The notes beneath the pieces are model-generated. The model was not told the origin of the DNA and did no database searches. It worked only from the letters and a program-made list of their open reading frames with translations. 46,262 nt of DNA, taken from an uncultured Porphyromonadaceae bacterium (GTDB lineage Bacteria > Bacteroidota > Bacteroidia > Bacteroidales > Muribaculaceae). Below, piece by piece: positions 36,687 to 46,025 of this stretch (position 1 is the stretch's first letter; every line of letters starts with the position of its first letter). The translations under genes were made by a program, and so were the position numbers. The stretch spans positions 1-46,262 of the forward strand of contig CAOKFI010000020.1 of NCBI GenBank assembly GCA_948467675.1. The letters are read 5' to 3'.

Positions 36687-36718
36687 TTTGTCGGTTTGGA
36701 CTAAATGTGTTACCTTTG
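36687..36718 (+). promoter_or_regulatory. rpsO promoter
   Basis: TTTG (36687-36690), a 20-bp spacer, and TACCTTTG (36711-36718) are a near-perfect match to the Bacteroidetes vegetative promoter. The leader to the ATG at 36755 would be about 31 nt. Confidence 0.8.
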
Positions 36719-36754
36719 CACCGCAATTTTATTAACACTCAAAATTTTCAAAGA

Positions 36755-37030
36755 ATGCATTTAAATTCTGACGAAAAAGTCGAAATCTTTGAGAAATACG
36801 GTAAGGGTAAGACTGATACTGGCTCTCCTGAAGCTCAGATAGCATTGTTCTCGGTCCGTATAGCTCATTTGACTGAGCACCTCAAGTCAAATCACAAAGA
36901 TTATGCAACCGCACGCGCTCTTAAAGCATTGGTAGGTAAGCGTCGCCGTCTGTTGGATTACCTGATCCGCAAAGACATCAACCGCTACCGTGCTGTTATC
37001 GCACAGAAAGAGCTTGGTATCCGTAAGTAA
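36755..37030 (+). CDS. rpsO: 30S ribosomal protein S15
   Basis: A 91-aa protein of the usual length, binding the central domain of 16S rRNA early in 30S assembly. KYGKGKTDTGSPEAQIALFSVRIAHLTEHLKSNHKDYATARAL and KRRRLLDYL are the family signatures. The ATG at 36755 gives the expected N terminus; a longer frame starts upstream of the promoter. The gene is a single-gene unit with its own promoter and terminator. Confidence 0.97.
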   Translation: MHLNSDEKVEIFEKYGKGKTDTGSPEAQIALFSVRIAHLTEHLKSNHKDYATARALKALVGKRRRLLDYLIRKDINRYRAVIAQKELGIRK

Positions 37031-37068
37031 GGCGCTGACGCCACGCTTTAGGACAATAACACGAAAAC

Positions 37069-37099
37069 GAGAGGGCTTCCGGATTCCGGAAGCCCTCTC
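37069..37099. terminator. Bidirectional terminator between rpsO and the GH16 gene
   Basis: A 31-nt perfect palindrome, GAGAGGGCTTCCGGA/TCCGGAAGCCCTCTC, lies between the stops of the convergent rpsO and GH16 genes and can serve both strands. Confidence 0.85.
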
Positions 37100-37124
37100 T
37101 TGTATCATATATGAGTGTTGTGGA

Positions 37125-37919
37125 TTATTTGTGTCGGTAGTATTTTACCCAGTCCACTTCCATTTCCACAGGGAGTTGCGCCGGATCTACCGGACCTACC
37201 CAGTTGCCGCCGAGTTGCATGTCGATAAGCAGGAACTGCGGGCGGTAGTAGGGGAACTGTCCGTCGGCTCCGTCATTGATGCGTGGGTAGCAGGTGGTGC
37301 GTTCGCCGTTGATATGGAATACGATGCTGTCGGGATACATGTCTACTCCATATACATTGAAGTCATCAGTATTGATAGGCGATGTCACGCTGCTGACCGG
37401 ATCCTGGGTGCGGTCGAGTGTATATGTATAGTGTGAGTGTACGGTCTGAAATGCTATCGAGTCGTGATTGAGCCGTTCCATGATGTCGATCTCGCCGTCG
37501 TCGGGCCATACGCGGCTACCGGCAGGAAGCAGCCATATCGCCGGCCATGCACCCTGGGCGCCCTGGAGCTTTGCGCGGATCTCGAAGCGTCCGGGTTCGA
37601 ATGATTTTTTGTTTTTGGTCCATACGCCTCCGGTAAGGTAGTGGGCGGTGTCAGCCTCCAGATCGTCATTGATTATACCTTTCAACACGAGTTTGCCGTC
37701 GCGCATTTCAAAGCAACGTTCGTCTTTGGACTGTGTGTTGGCCCAGTCGGGAGTGCCACGGTCGGTTTTGCTCCAGACTGTGGTGTCAAGAGCCGTGCTG
37801 TCGAAATCCTCGGTCCAGACGAGTTCCCAATCTGAATTGTTGTCGTCGTTTCCGGTAGTGCGTGTGCCACACGACATCAATAATCCGGCGCAGGCAATAG
37901 TCGTTAATAATAGTCTCAT
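37125..37919 (-). CDS. Glycoside hydrolase family 16 lipoprotein, probable beta-1,3-glucanase
   Basis: A 264-aa lipoprotein; the signal ends at the lipobox LLMSC (C17). The GH16 catalytic motif is E143-IDIM-E148 (EIDIME), with nucleophile and acid/base Glu and the extra Met of the beta-bulge found in laminarinases. WPAIWLLP and the C-terminal VEMEVDWVKYYR also fit. It should hydrolyse beta-1,3- or mixed-linkage glucans near the cell surface. No SusCD pair or other glycosidase is adjacent, so it is a lone enzyme. The start at 37919 is chosen because it opens the signal peptide. Confidence 0.9.
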   Translation of the reverse strand: MRLLLTTIACAGLLMSCGTRTTGNDDNNSDWELVWTEDFDSTALDTTVWSKTDRGTPDWANTQSKDERCFEMRDGKLVLKGIINDDLEADTAHYLTGGVWTKNKKSFEPGRFEIRAKLQGAQGAWPAIWLLPAGSRVWPDDGEIDIMERLNHDSIAFQTVHSHYTYTLDRTQDPVSSVTSPINTDDFNVYGVDMYPDSIVFHINGERTTCYPRINDGADGQFPYYRPQFLLIDMQLGGNWVGPVDPAQLPVEMEVDWVKYYRHK

Positions 37920-37949
37920 GATTTGTTGGATTAGAATATCAAATTTTTG

Positions 37950-37957
37950 CAAAAATA
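37950..37957 (-). promoter_or_regulatory. Candidate promoter of the GH16 gene
   Basis: On the minus strand this reads TATTTTTG, matching TAnnTTTG, 30 bp upstream of the ATG at 37919. No good -33 box was seen. Confidence 0.45.
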
Positions 37958-37984
37958 GCATAAAGGGGTTGATATTGCGTATGA

Positions 37985-38016
37985 TTTGGATTTTTTTCTG
38001 AAAAATATTACCTTTG
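37985..38016 (+). promoter_or_regulatory. parC operon promoter
   Basis: TTTG (37985-37988), a 20-bp spacer, and TACCTTTG (38009-38016) fit the vegetative promoter closely. The start would be near 38022, just before a 13-codon upstream reading frame at 38028. Confidence 0.75.
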
Positions 38017-38027
38017 TGAGGAGCGAA

Positions 38028-38069
38028 ATGCCAGAGCAGAATTTAATACCGGATCAATCCATCACATGA
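38028..38069 (+). CDS. Possible 13-codon leader peptide upstream of parC
   Basis: The frame encodes MPEQNLIPDQSIT and its TGA overlaps the parC ATG as ATGA. It lies immediately after the predicted transcription start and a GAGGAG sequence. It is in a different frame from parC. It could couple translation initiation of parC to its own translation. It is short, so chance cannot be excluded. Confidence 0.3.
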   Translation: MPEQNLIPDQSIT

Positions 38070-40732
38070 GCGACGATATAATTTCAGAATCAGACGAATT
38101 ACTTTCGGACGGAACTGTCGAGGCTGCGGCCGAACAGTCAATCACCCCGTTGTCAGACGATAGGGTGCGGCATCAGTTGCGCGGTATGTACCGCAGCTGG
38201 TTTCTGGATTATGCATCGTATGTGATTCTGGAGCGTGCCGTGCCGAGTATCGACGACGGTCTGAAACCGGTTCAGCGCCGGATTCTTCACTCGATGAAGA
38301 CTCTCGATGACGGACGGTTCAACAAGGTGGCCAATATTGTGGGTAATACCATGCAGTATCACCCACACGGCGATGCATCGATCAACGATGCTCTTGTGCA
38401 GCTCGGACAGAAAGATCTGCTTGTGGAGACGCAGGGAAACTGGGGTAATGTGCTGACCGGAGCCTCGGCTGCGGCTGGCCGATATATCGAGGCCCGCCTG
38501 TCGTCGTTTGCATTGGAAATCTTGTATAATCCGAAGATAACCGACTGGACTCTCAGCTACGACGGACGAAAAAAAGAGCCGGTCACGCTTCCTGCAAAAT
38601 TCCCGTTGCTTCTGGCGCAGGGCGTGGAAGGCATTGCTGTCGGATTGTCGAGTAAGATTCTGCCGCATAATTTCAATGAAATACTTGATGCCGCCATCGC
38701 TTATCTGCGCGGCGAGGAGTTTACGCTCTATCCGGATTTCGTGACAGGCGGATTTATCGATGTGAGCCGTTACAATGATGGCGAGCGTGGCGGGGCAGTC
38801 AAAGTCCGTGCCAAGATAGAGAAGATCGACAATAAGACTCTCGCCATTACTGAAATCCCATACGGAAAGACTACTGGAGTGGTTATCGATTCGATATTGA
38901 AGGCGTTTGAGAAGGGCAAGATCAAGATCCGGAAAGTCGATGACAATACGGCCGAGCATGCCATGATTCTGGTTCACTTGATTCCTGGCACATCGAGTGA
39001 CAAAACAATCGATGCGCTCTATGCTTTTACCGACTGCGAAGTAAGCATATCGCCCAATTGCTGTGTGATAGCAGACCGCAAGCCTTGTTTCCTCGGTGTG
39101 AGCGATGTGCTCCGTCATAGTGTCGATACTACGCGGGAACTGTTGCGGCGCGAGCTGGATATACAGCTGGGCGAAGTGCGGGAGCAGCTGCATTTCGCAT
39201 CGCTGGAACGTATATTTATCGAGGAACGTATTTATAAGGATAAGGAATACGAGGAGAGCCGTACTCAGGAAAAGGCGTTCGCCCATATCCGCAAGCGTCT
39301 GGAGCCGTGGCTGCCTAAGCTGGTACGCGCTGTGACCGACGAGGATCTGCTCCGCCTGGAAGATATTCCGATGAAGCGTATCCATAAGTATAATTCCGAG
39401 AAGGCGGAAGCGCAGATCGCGGCATATAATGAGCGGATAAATGAGATCGAGGGTAATCTCGGCCGGATGACTGATTATACAATAGCCTGGTATGAAGGCT
39501 TGAAAGCAAAGTATGGCGATGCTTATCCCCGGCATACTGTGATACGTGGTTTCGATAATATCGAGGCGGCCAATGTGGCCGAGGCCAATGAAAAGCTATA
39601 TATCAACCGGGAGGAAGGGTTTATCGGTACCGGGCTGAAAAAGGATGAGTTCGTATGCAACTGTTCCGATATCGACGATATAATCATCTTTTACCGCGAT
39701 GGAAAGTATAAGGTGGTTCGCGTTCAGGAAAAGATGTTTGTCGGTAAGAATATAATCCATATCGATGTATTCAAGCGAAACGATCTGCGTACCATCTATA
39801 ATGTGATTTATCAGGATGGCCGTGGTGGTACCTATTACATGAAGCGTTTTGCCGTAACCGGCATAACCCGTGATAAAGAATATGATCTGACACAAGGGTC
39901 TTCAGGGTCGCGTGTGTCCTGGTTCTCAGCCAATCCTAACGGGGAGGCCGAGGTTGTCAAAGTGACTTTGAAACCGAAGTTGCGTCTGAGCAAACTTCAG
40001 TTCGATGTGGATTTCGGAACGCTTGCAATCAAGGGCAAGCAGTCGCGAGGCAATATTGTGACACGCAATGAGGTGCACCGGTTCTCTCTTAAAGAGAAAG
40101 GGGCATCCACTCTTGGAGGGCGTCAGGTGTGGTTCGATCCGGATGTGCTTCGTCTGAATTATGACGGACGCGGACAGTATCTCGGCGAGTTTTCCGGCGA
40201 CGACAGGATTCTCGTGATTTTGAAGTCGGGAGAGTTCTATATGACCAACTACGATGCCTCCAACCATTACGAGGAGGGAATATTGCGCATAGAGCGGTAT
40301 CGTCCCGGCCATATATGGACCGCTGTGCTGAATGATGCCGATCAGGGCTATCTCTATATAAAACGTTTCCCGTTCGAGGTTTCGGCCAAAAAACAGCGTT
40401 TTATCGGTGAGAATGTGCGGTCGGCTCTGATTGTATTGAGCGATGAGCCTGGCGCACGGTTCGAGGTGACATTTGGCGGCGCCGATGAATTCCGGGGATC
40501 GATGGTGATTGATGCCGAAGAGTTTATTGCGGTCAAATCGTTTAAGGCCAAAGGCAAGCGAATAAGCAATTATGCTATCGGAAGTGTGGTTGAAATCGAG
40601 CCTCGTGAGATTCCGGTCGCCGACAATGTGGAGTTGCCTGCCGGTGACGATGTGGTTGAAGAAACGCCAGTAGATGAAAAATCAGATGACGAGGTGCGTG
40701 ATGAAATCAACGGACAGCAGCATCTGTTCTGA
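38066..40732 (+). CDS. parC: DNA topoisomerase IV subunit A (ParC type)
   Basis: An 888-aa type IIA topoisomerase A subunit, which breaks and rejoins DNA to decatenate daughter chromosomes. The N-terminal DYASYVILERAVPSIDDGLKPVQRR and GNTMQYHPHGDASINDALV form the core; the catalytic tyrosine is Y140 in AAGRYIEARL. The C-terminal beta-pinwheel region carries repeated short strands, then an acidic tail DEVRDEINGQQHLF. The Bacteroidetes ParC group is recognised by its length and divergent C-terminal domain. At the position equivalent to E. coli ParC Ser80 there is alanine (A104). It overlaps the next gene by 32 bp. Confidence 0.9.
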   Translation: MSDDIISESDELLSDGTVEAAAEQSITPLSDDRVRHQLRGMYRSWFLDYASYVILERAVPSIDDGLKPVQRRILHSMKTLDDGRFNKVANIVGNTMQYHPHGDASINDALVQLGQKDLLVETQGNWGNVLTGASAAAGRYIEARLSSFALEILYNPKITDWTLSYDGRKKEPVTLPAKFPLLLAQGVEGIAVGLSSKILPHNFNEILDAAIAYLRGEEFTLYPDFVTGGFIDVSRYNDGERGGAVKVRAKIEKIDNKTLAITEIPYGKTTGVVIDSILKAFEKGKIKIRKVDDNTAEHAMILVHLIPGTSSDKTIDALYAFTDCEVSISPNCCVIADRKPCFLGVSDVLRHSVDTTRELLRRELDIQLGEVREQLHFASLERIFIEERIYKDKEYEESRTQEKAFAHIRKRLEPWLPKLVRAVTDEDLLRLEDIPMKRIHKYNSEKAEAQIAAYNERINEIEGNLGRMTDYTIAWYEGLKAKYGDAYPRHTVIRGFDNIEAANVAEANEKLYINREEGFIGTGLKKDEFVCNCSDIDDIIIFYRDGKYKVVRVQEKMFVGKNIIHIDVFKRNDLRTIYNVIYQDGRGGTYYMKRFAVTGITRDKEYDLTQGSSGSRVSWFSANPNGEAEVVKVTLKPKLRLSKLQFDVDFGTLAIKGKQSRGNIVTRNEVHRFSLKEKGASTLGGRQVWFDPDVLRLNYDGRGQYLGEFSGDDRILVILKSGEFYMTNYDASNHYEEGILRIERYRPGHIWTAVLNDADQGYLYIKRFPFEVSAKKQRFIGENVRSALIVLSDEPGARFEVTFGGADEFRGSMVIDAEEFIAVKSFKAKGKRISNYAIGSVVEIEPREIPVADNVELPAGDDVVEETPVDEKSDDEVRDEINGQQHLF

Positions 40733-41600
40733 TGTGATTGCTAAAACCGTTTTTTGCGGGATTGTCTGCATTACATGCTTTCTGTCGGCTCATGCGGCCG
40801 ACGGTGATACAGATACGGAAGCAGTGGTACGTCCGGTAACGGCCGCCTATACAGTAGAGGCCGGAACATCGCATCTGGCTGACACATATCTTACACCTCT
40901 CAAATATTCGGGATGGAGTATGGGGCTTGGATATGAACGCATGCAGGCTATGCGGTTTGATCCCGAACGCTGGGTCATGCAGTTGAAATTAAGGGTGGAA
41001 ATAGATCGTACGGAGAATCCTGTCCGCAATGCCGTCATGTGGTATGGAGGAGTGGATTTTTCATGGGGGATGATGTACAGATGGCGTAACATACTGCCGA
41101 ATCTTACAATAGGCGCCGGAGGTGCGGCGCGGATGGATCTCGGATGTCTTTATAATGCCCGTAACGGTAATAATCCCGCGTCGGCTCGTGCGGCTGTTAC
41201 GGTCGGCATGACGGGATACGTGGCTTGGCAGACGCGTTTATGGCGTATTCCAGTCACTCTTCGCTATCAGCCTGCATTGCCTGTTGTCGGTGCATTTTTT
41301 TCGCCGGATTACGGCGAATTGTATTATGAGATATATCTTGGCAATCGGTCGGGGCTCGCTCATTGCGCGTGGTGGGGATCGTATTTCGCTATGGAAAACC
41401 TTGTTACTGCCGATATGCACTTCGGAGCCACATCCGTCAGGATCGGATATCGAAACAATACGCAGTCTGCAAGGGTGAATAATATAACATCGCGACATAT
41501 AACACATTGTGCCGTTATTGGTGTGGCCGGAGAGTGGATATCATTGGCTCGAGGCCGCGGTATCCCGTCGCGTACCCGTATTGTCACGGCATTGTATTGA
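40701..41600 (+). CDS. DUF3316 family exported protein
   Basis: A 299-aa protein with a signal peptide (hydrophobic core at about residues 12-31, cleavage near AHA-AD). The body has VRPVTAAYTVEAGTSHLADTYLTPLKYSGW, ENPVRNAVMWYGG and GCLYNARNGNNP, which I recognise as DUF3316 of Bacteroidetes. Its aromatic and beta-rich character suggests an outer-membrane beta barrel; function is unknown. An in-frame ATG at 40674 would add nine residues. It overlaps the end of parC by 32 bp, so it is likely co-transcribed with it and with the downstream protease. Confidence 0.82.
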   Translation: MKSTDSSICSDVIAKTVFCGIVCITCFLSAHAADGDTDTEAVVRPVTAAYTVEAGTSHLADTYLTPLKYSGWSMGLGYERMQAMRFDPERWVMQLKLRVEIDRTENPVRNAVMWYGGVDFSWGMMYRWRNILPNLTIGAGGAARMDLGCLYNARNGNNPASARAAVTVGMTGYVAWQTRLWRIPVTLRYQPALPVVGAFFSPDYGELYYEIYLGNRSGLAHCAWWGSYFAMENLVTADMHFGATSVRIGYRNNTQSARVNNITSRHITHCAVIGVAGEWISLARGRGIPSRTRIVTALY

Positions 41601-41608
41601 CTATACCT

Positions 41609-42625
41609 ATGAATACCGGATATCGTATATTTTCAATGATGCTGCTCATGATTCTGTTTTCGGCATGTCATGAGATAGAGGAGTGGGCCAATGATCCCAG
41701 AGGCAACTTTGACGCGCTATGGACGATCATTGACGAACATTATTGTTTCTTCGCAGAGAAAAATGTGGACTGGGACGAGGTGTATGTGAGATATTCGTGT
41801 AAAGTTTCCGACAAGATGACGGGTGAGGAGCTGTTTGCCGTATGTTCGGACATGCTGAACGAATTGCGTGACGGCCATACCAATCTTGCGGCTCCGTTCG
41901 ATGTGTCCTATTATCGCGCATGGTGGAGTGATTATCCTCAGAATTTCGACAGGCGTCTGATACGCCAGTATTATTTCAATTTCAATTATCTGACAGCTGC
42001 GGGTATGGACTATGGTATTTTGCCGGAGAATGTCGGATATATGTATTATGGAAGTTTCTCAAGTACTATAGGAGAGGGCAACCTGGATTATATACTGTCG
42101 TATTTTTCAACATGCGACGGCCTTATTGTGGATGTCCGTGACAATGGCGGTGGAGATATGACAAATGTCGGTACCTTGGTAAGCCGTTTTATCGGTCAGC
42201 GTACTCTCGCCGGTTATATAAGTCATAAAACAGGCCCCGGGCATGATGATTTTTCCGAGCCTTATGCCTACTATTACGATCCTGCGCCTCAAGGGCGTGT
42301 CATGTGGGGCAAGCCGGTGGTGGTCCTGACCAACCGATCTACATTCAGTGCTGCCAATAATTTCGTCTCTGTGATGAAGCAGTTGCCTGGCGTCACTATT
42401 GTTGGTGCAACTACCGGTGGCGGCAGTGGCATGCCGTATTCGTCGGAGCTCCCGTGCGGGTGGTCGGTGCGGATGTCAGCTTGCTCGGTACTCGATGCCT
42501 CAGGCAACACCACTGAACAAGGCATAGATCCTACCGAAGGATGCGCTGTCGATATGGATCCGTTGTCGGCTGTCGACGGACGGGACACTATGCTCGATTT
42601 CGCTGTCAATATACTGACACGTTGA
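41609..42625 (+). CDS. S41 family peptidase, lipoprotein
   Basis: A 338-aa lipoprotein; the signal ends in the lipobox LFSAC with C20, followed by the acidic HEIEEW, which may favour surface export. The N-terminal helical region (FDALWTIIDEHYCFFAEKNVDWDEVY) is typical of Bacteroidetes S41 proteins. The catalytic region has GLIVDVRDNGGGDMTN, the serine in NRSTFSAANNF, and GATTGGGSGMP. Tail-specific proteases of this class trim proteins in the periplasm or at the surface. No PDZ domain is evident. It starts 8 bp after the DUF3316 stop, in the same operon. Confidence 0.88.
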   Translation: MNTGYRIFSMMLLMILFSACHEIEEWANDPRGNFDALWTIIDEHYCFFAEKNVDWDEVYVRYSCKVSDKMTGEELFAVCSDMLNELRDGHTNLAAPFDVSYYRAWWSDYPQNFDRRLIRQYYFNFNYLTAAGMDYGILPENVGYMYYGSFSSTIGEGNLDYILSYFSTCDGLIVDVRDNGGGDMTNVGTLVSRFIGQRTLAGYISHKTGPGHDDFSEPYAYYYDPAPQGRVMWGKPVVVLTNRSTFSAANNFVSVMKQLPGVTIVGATTGGGSGMPYSSELPCGWSVRMSACSVLDASGNTTEQGIDPTEGCAVDMDPLSAVDGRDTMLDFAVNILTR

Positions 42626-42648
42626 AAACCCGCTTGTGACGCGGGTTT
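42626..42648 (+). terminator. Terminator of the parC-DUF3316-S41 operon
   Basis: AAACCCGC (42626-42633) pairs with GCGGGTTT (42641-42648) around a 7-nt loop, directly after the S41 stop codon; the downstream sequence is TT-rich. Confidence 0.8.
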
Positions 42649-42654
42649 GCTTAT

Positions 42655-42870
42655 TTGGTTTAAACACAATTTAAACTCTTTTAGTGTCATATCCGCACCC
42701 ATTGCGTGGTGTGGATTGTTTTATTGGTGACACAATTGGAAAAGAGACAAGTTCTTTACATCCCTCGTCCTTTTTATCGAGTAGTGATACTGGGTACTAA
42801 GGCTCTCATAAATAAATAGTTGAAACGTGAGAGAGGGGTCGGTGACAACCCAGCCGACCCCTCTTTTTTG
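42655..42870 (+). ncRNA. Candidate structured RNA between the S41 and MBL genes
   Basis: No protein gene fits this 230-bp gap, but several stems nest along the plus strand: GTGTCA/TGACAC (42684-42689 with 42728-42733) enclosing CCGCACC/GGTGTGG (42693-42699 with 42708-42714); CTCTCA/TGAGAG near 42803-42833; and a strong terminator stem GAGGGGTCGG/CCGACCCCTC followed by T6, ending at 42869. The S41 gene already has its own terminator, so this second plus-strand terminator needs another transcript. No clear TAnnTTTG promoter was found. The family (6S or other) cannot be decided. Confidence 0.35.
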
Positions 42871-42885
42871 TCAATATGCGGTGGA

Positions 42886-43593
42886 TTATGATATTTTGTC
42901 GGTCTGTCCGGGACCATGCAGGCAGTGGAATTTGCATTCGGGATCAGGGTTATATTCCTTCTCGTCATCATTATGGTGAGGCTCGAAGTGCATGGGAACG
43001 AAATTGTCCACCTTTACTTTTTCGAGGAAAAAGCGGGCGTTGTCTTCGGTTTCAGGGCTTACCGACAGCATCGCTATGGTGAGCTCAGGCGATTCGGAAG
43101 CTATGCGGCCTACAACCGTTTCAAATTCTGTGCGTGTTTTTGTCATATCACGGAGATTCTCGCCGCCGATACACCGGGCATTGTTCAGATCGCCGCCGTG
43201 AAATATCTTCTTGTCGTCAGGGAGAGTGGCGGTATAACAGACTCCGGCGAATGTCGCTTTGTAGGCTTTTACCGATATATCGCCAGGCAATCCTTCGATG
43301 GCATCGCCTGGAGCCATCCATGCTACCTGCATGCCCTTGTCGGGTATATGTTTTGATTTTATGTCATCAGACAGCACGAACAAACGTTTGTGATCTTGTG
43401 CCAGATTGAATATTTCCGGATTGAAATGATCCTCATGATGATGTGTCGAAAAGAATATGACAGGGTGGTCAGGAGCTGATTTGAGTATCTTTGTCAACGC
43501 ATTGGTAGGATCTTTGAAATAGTCGAACACAAGTATTGCCGTAGGAGTTGCTACTGCAAATCCACTGCGGTCAAGATAAGTTACTTTGATCAT
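42886..43593 (-). CDS. Metallo-beta-lactamase-fold hydrolase
   Basis: A 235-aa protein. The zinc motif HxHxDH is HHHEDH at residues 51-56; HGGDLN later supplies the bridging Asp, and the final PMHFEPHHND holds another His. The N-terminal MIKVTYLDRSGFAV fits the UlaG/YycJ-like small MBL group. Substrate is unknown; members include phosphodiesterases and lactonases. The gene is alone on the minus strand, with the eno promoter region upstream. Confidence 0.85.
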   Translation of the reverse strand: MIKVTYLDRSGFAVATPTAILVFDYFKDPTNALTKILKSAPDHPVIFFSTHHHEDHFNPEIFNLAQDHKRLFVLSDDIKSKHIPDKGMQVAWMAPGDAIEGLPGDISVKAYKATFAGVCYTATLPDDKKIFHGGDLNNARCIGGENLRDMTKTRTEFETVVGRIASESPELTIAMLSVSPETEDNARFFLEKVKVDNFVPMHFEPHHNDDEKEYNPDPECKFHCLHGPGQTDKIS

Positions 43594-43700
43594 GATTTTA
43601 GTATTTAATCGATATTTTTATCCGTTTTGGATATATATGGATTATAACATTTATAGAGAGTATGCGGTTTTTGATTGCTGTTAAATCTATTTTATCGTTT

Positions 43701-45092
<1,392 letters not shown>

Positions 45093-45106
45093 AAATATCC
45101 TGTAAA

Positions 45107-45150
45107 ATCAAACGGGCGTCCGGAAAATCCGGACGCCCGTTTGATTTTAT
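45107..45150. terminator. Bidirectional terminator between eno and the DUF1460 gene
   Basis: A long perfect stem, AATCAAACGGGCGTCCGG with its complement, flanks a short AAAA loop. T-rich ends on both strands let it stop the convergent eno and DUF1460 transcripts. Confidence 0.88.
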
Positions 45151-45164
45151 TTATTGAAGTGTCA

Positions 45165-46025
45165 TCAGTTGTTGAGGCGGAACACTCTGATTCCGGTAAG
45201 CGTCTTGGAGCGGCGCAGGTAGTCGAACAGAGGGAGTTTGTCGATGACTACTTTTTTTTCTGCTGACGACGCATACATAAGAAGCGGTGTCCCGTTCTCG
45301 ATGATTATAATGCCGAAATGGCCAACGTCAAGCCCTGGAGTGCGTGATGTCAGAGCCACGATATCCCCGTTGCGTAATGCTTCTTTGACGGGCTTGTTGT
45401 TGAGTCGCTCTCGCTTTATGTATGGGAACCGGTGAGAGCGGTATCCTATTTCCACGTTTTTTATACGTTCGAATTGAGCAGGATCTGCTAATTGCGGATA
45501 TTGGTCTCGATGTGAAGACATGTAGTCGATCGTTTTGACTGCATAATCGTGTTGGGGAATCTGATTCGTTACCTCTTTGAATGTGCCTCGGTGTACATTG
45601 TCGACCACCCAGTCGCTTACATAATGTAGACGTGAACTGTATCCGTCGAGATTACCGCCACGATAACGAAGCCGCTCGAGATTGTAAAGGAAGTCACGCC
45701 AAGATGTCCGGCCCTCCTCTATCGTTAAGGCTAATGCCATGACTGTCTCTATATATGTGGTGCAATCGAGCTCGTCGAGATTTATGGTTAGACGTTCTAC
45801 GCTGTCTTCGAGTGTCGACGCAGTATATGGGGTTCCGATAAATTCCCGGCCTAAAACCGCGATTATCTCCCCCGGACTCTCTTTTAATGTGGAACCTTTC
45901 GACAGCAGTGCGTTTAATTTAATGGTGTCTGATGCCTCATTGTGGAACCTGACTTCAGCGACAGGCATTGCCGTTGCGGTTATCGCACATGCTATAAACA
46001 GGCCGGCATATATGTATCGTTTCAT
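45165..46025 (-). CDS. DUF1460 exported protein, probable N-acetylmuramoyl-L-alanine amidase-like hydrolase
   Basis: A 286-aa protein with a signal peptide (MKRYIYAGLFIACAITATA). The catalytic cysteine is C88 in LDCTTYIETVMALAL, the DUF1460 hallmark. GYSSRLHYVSDWV and the C-terminal LDVGHFGIIII, with the likely catalytic His, complete a papain-like NlpC/P60 site. Related enzymes cleave the muramyl-alanine bond of peptidoglycan fragments in the periplasm and take part in cell-wall recycling. No transport or recycling gene lies next to it in this window, so the pathway link is inferred from the family. Confidence 0.85.
   Translation of the reverse strand: MKRYIYAGLFIACAITATAMPVAEVRFHNEASDTIKLNALLSKGSTLKESPGEIIAVLGREFIGTPYTASTLEDSVERLTINLDELDCTTYIETVMALALTIEEGRTSWRDFLYNLERLRYRGGNLDGYSSRLHYVSDWVVDNVHRGTFKEVTNQIPQHDYAVKTIDYMSSHRDQYPQLADPAQFERIKNVEIGYRSHRFPYIKRERLNNKPVKEALRNGDIVALTSRTPGLDVGHFGIIIIENGTPLLMYASSAEKKVVIDKLPLFDYLRRSKTLTGIRVFRLNN

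Noticed and set aside
38153-39535. A long minus-strand open frame of 460 codons across parC.
   Set aside because: It runs antisense through a strongly conserved parC, has no recognisable domain, no promoter and a composition typical of a shadow frame.
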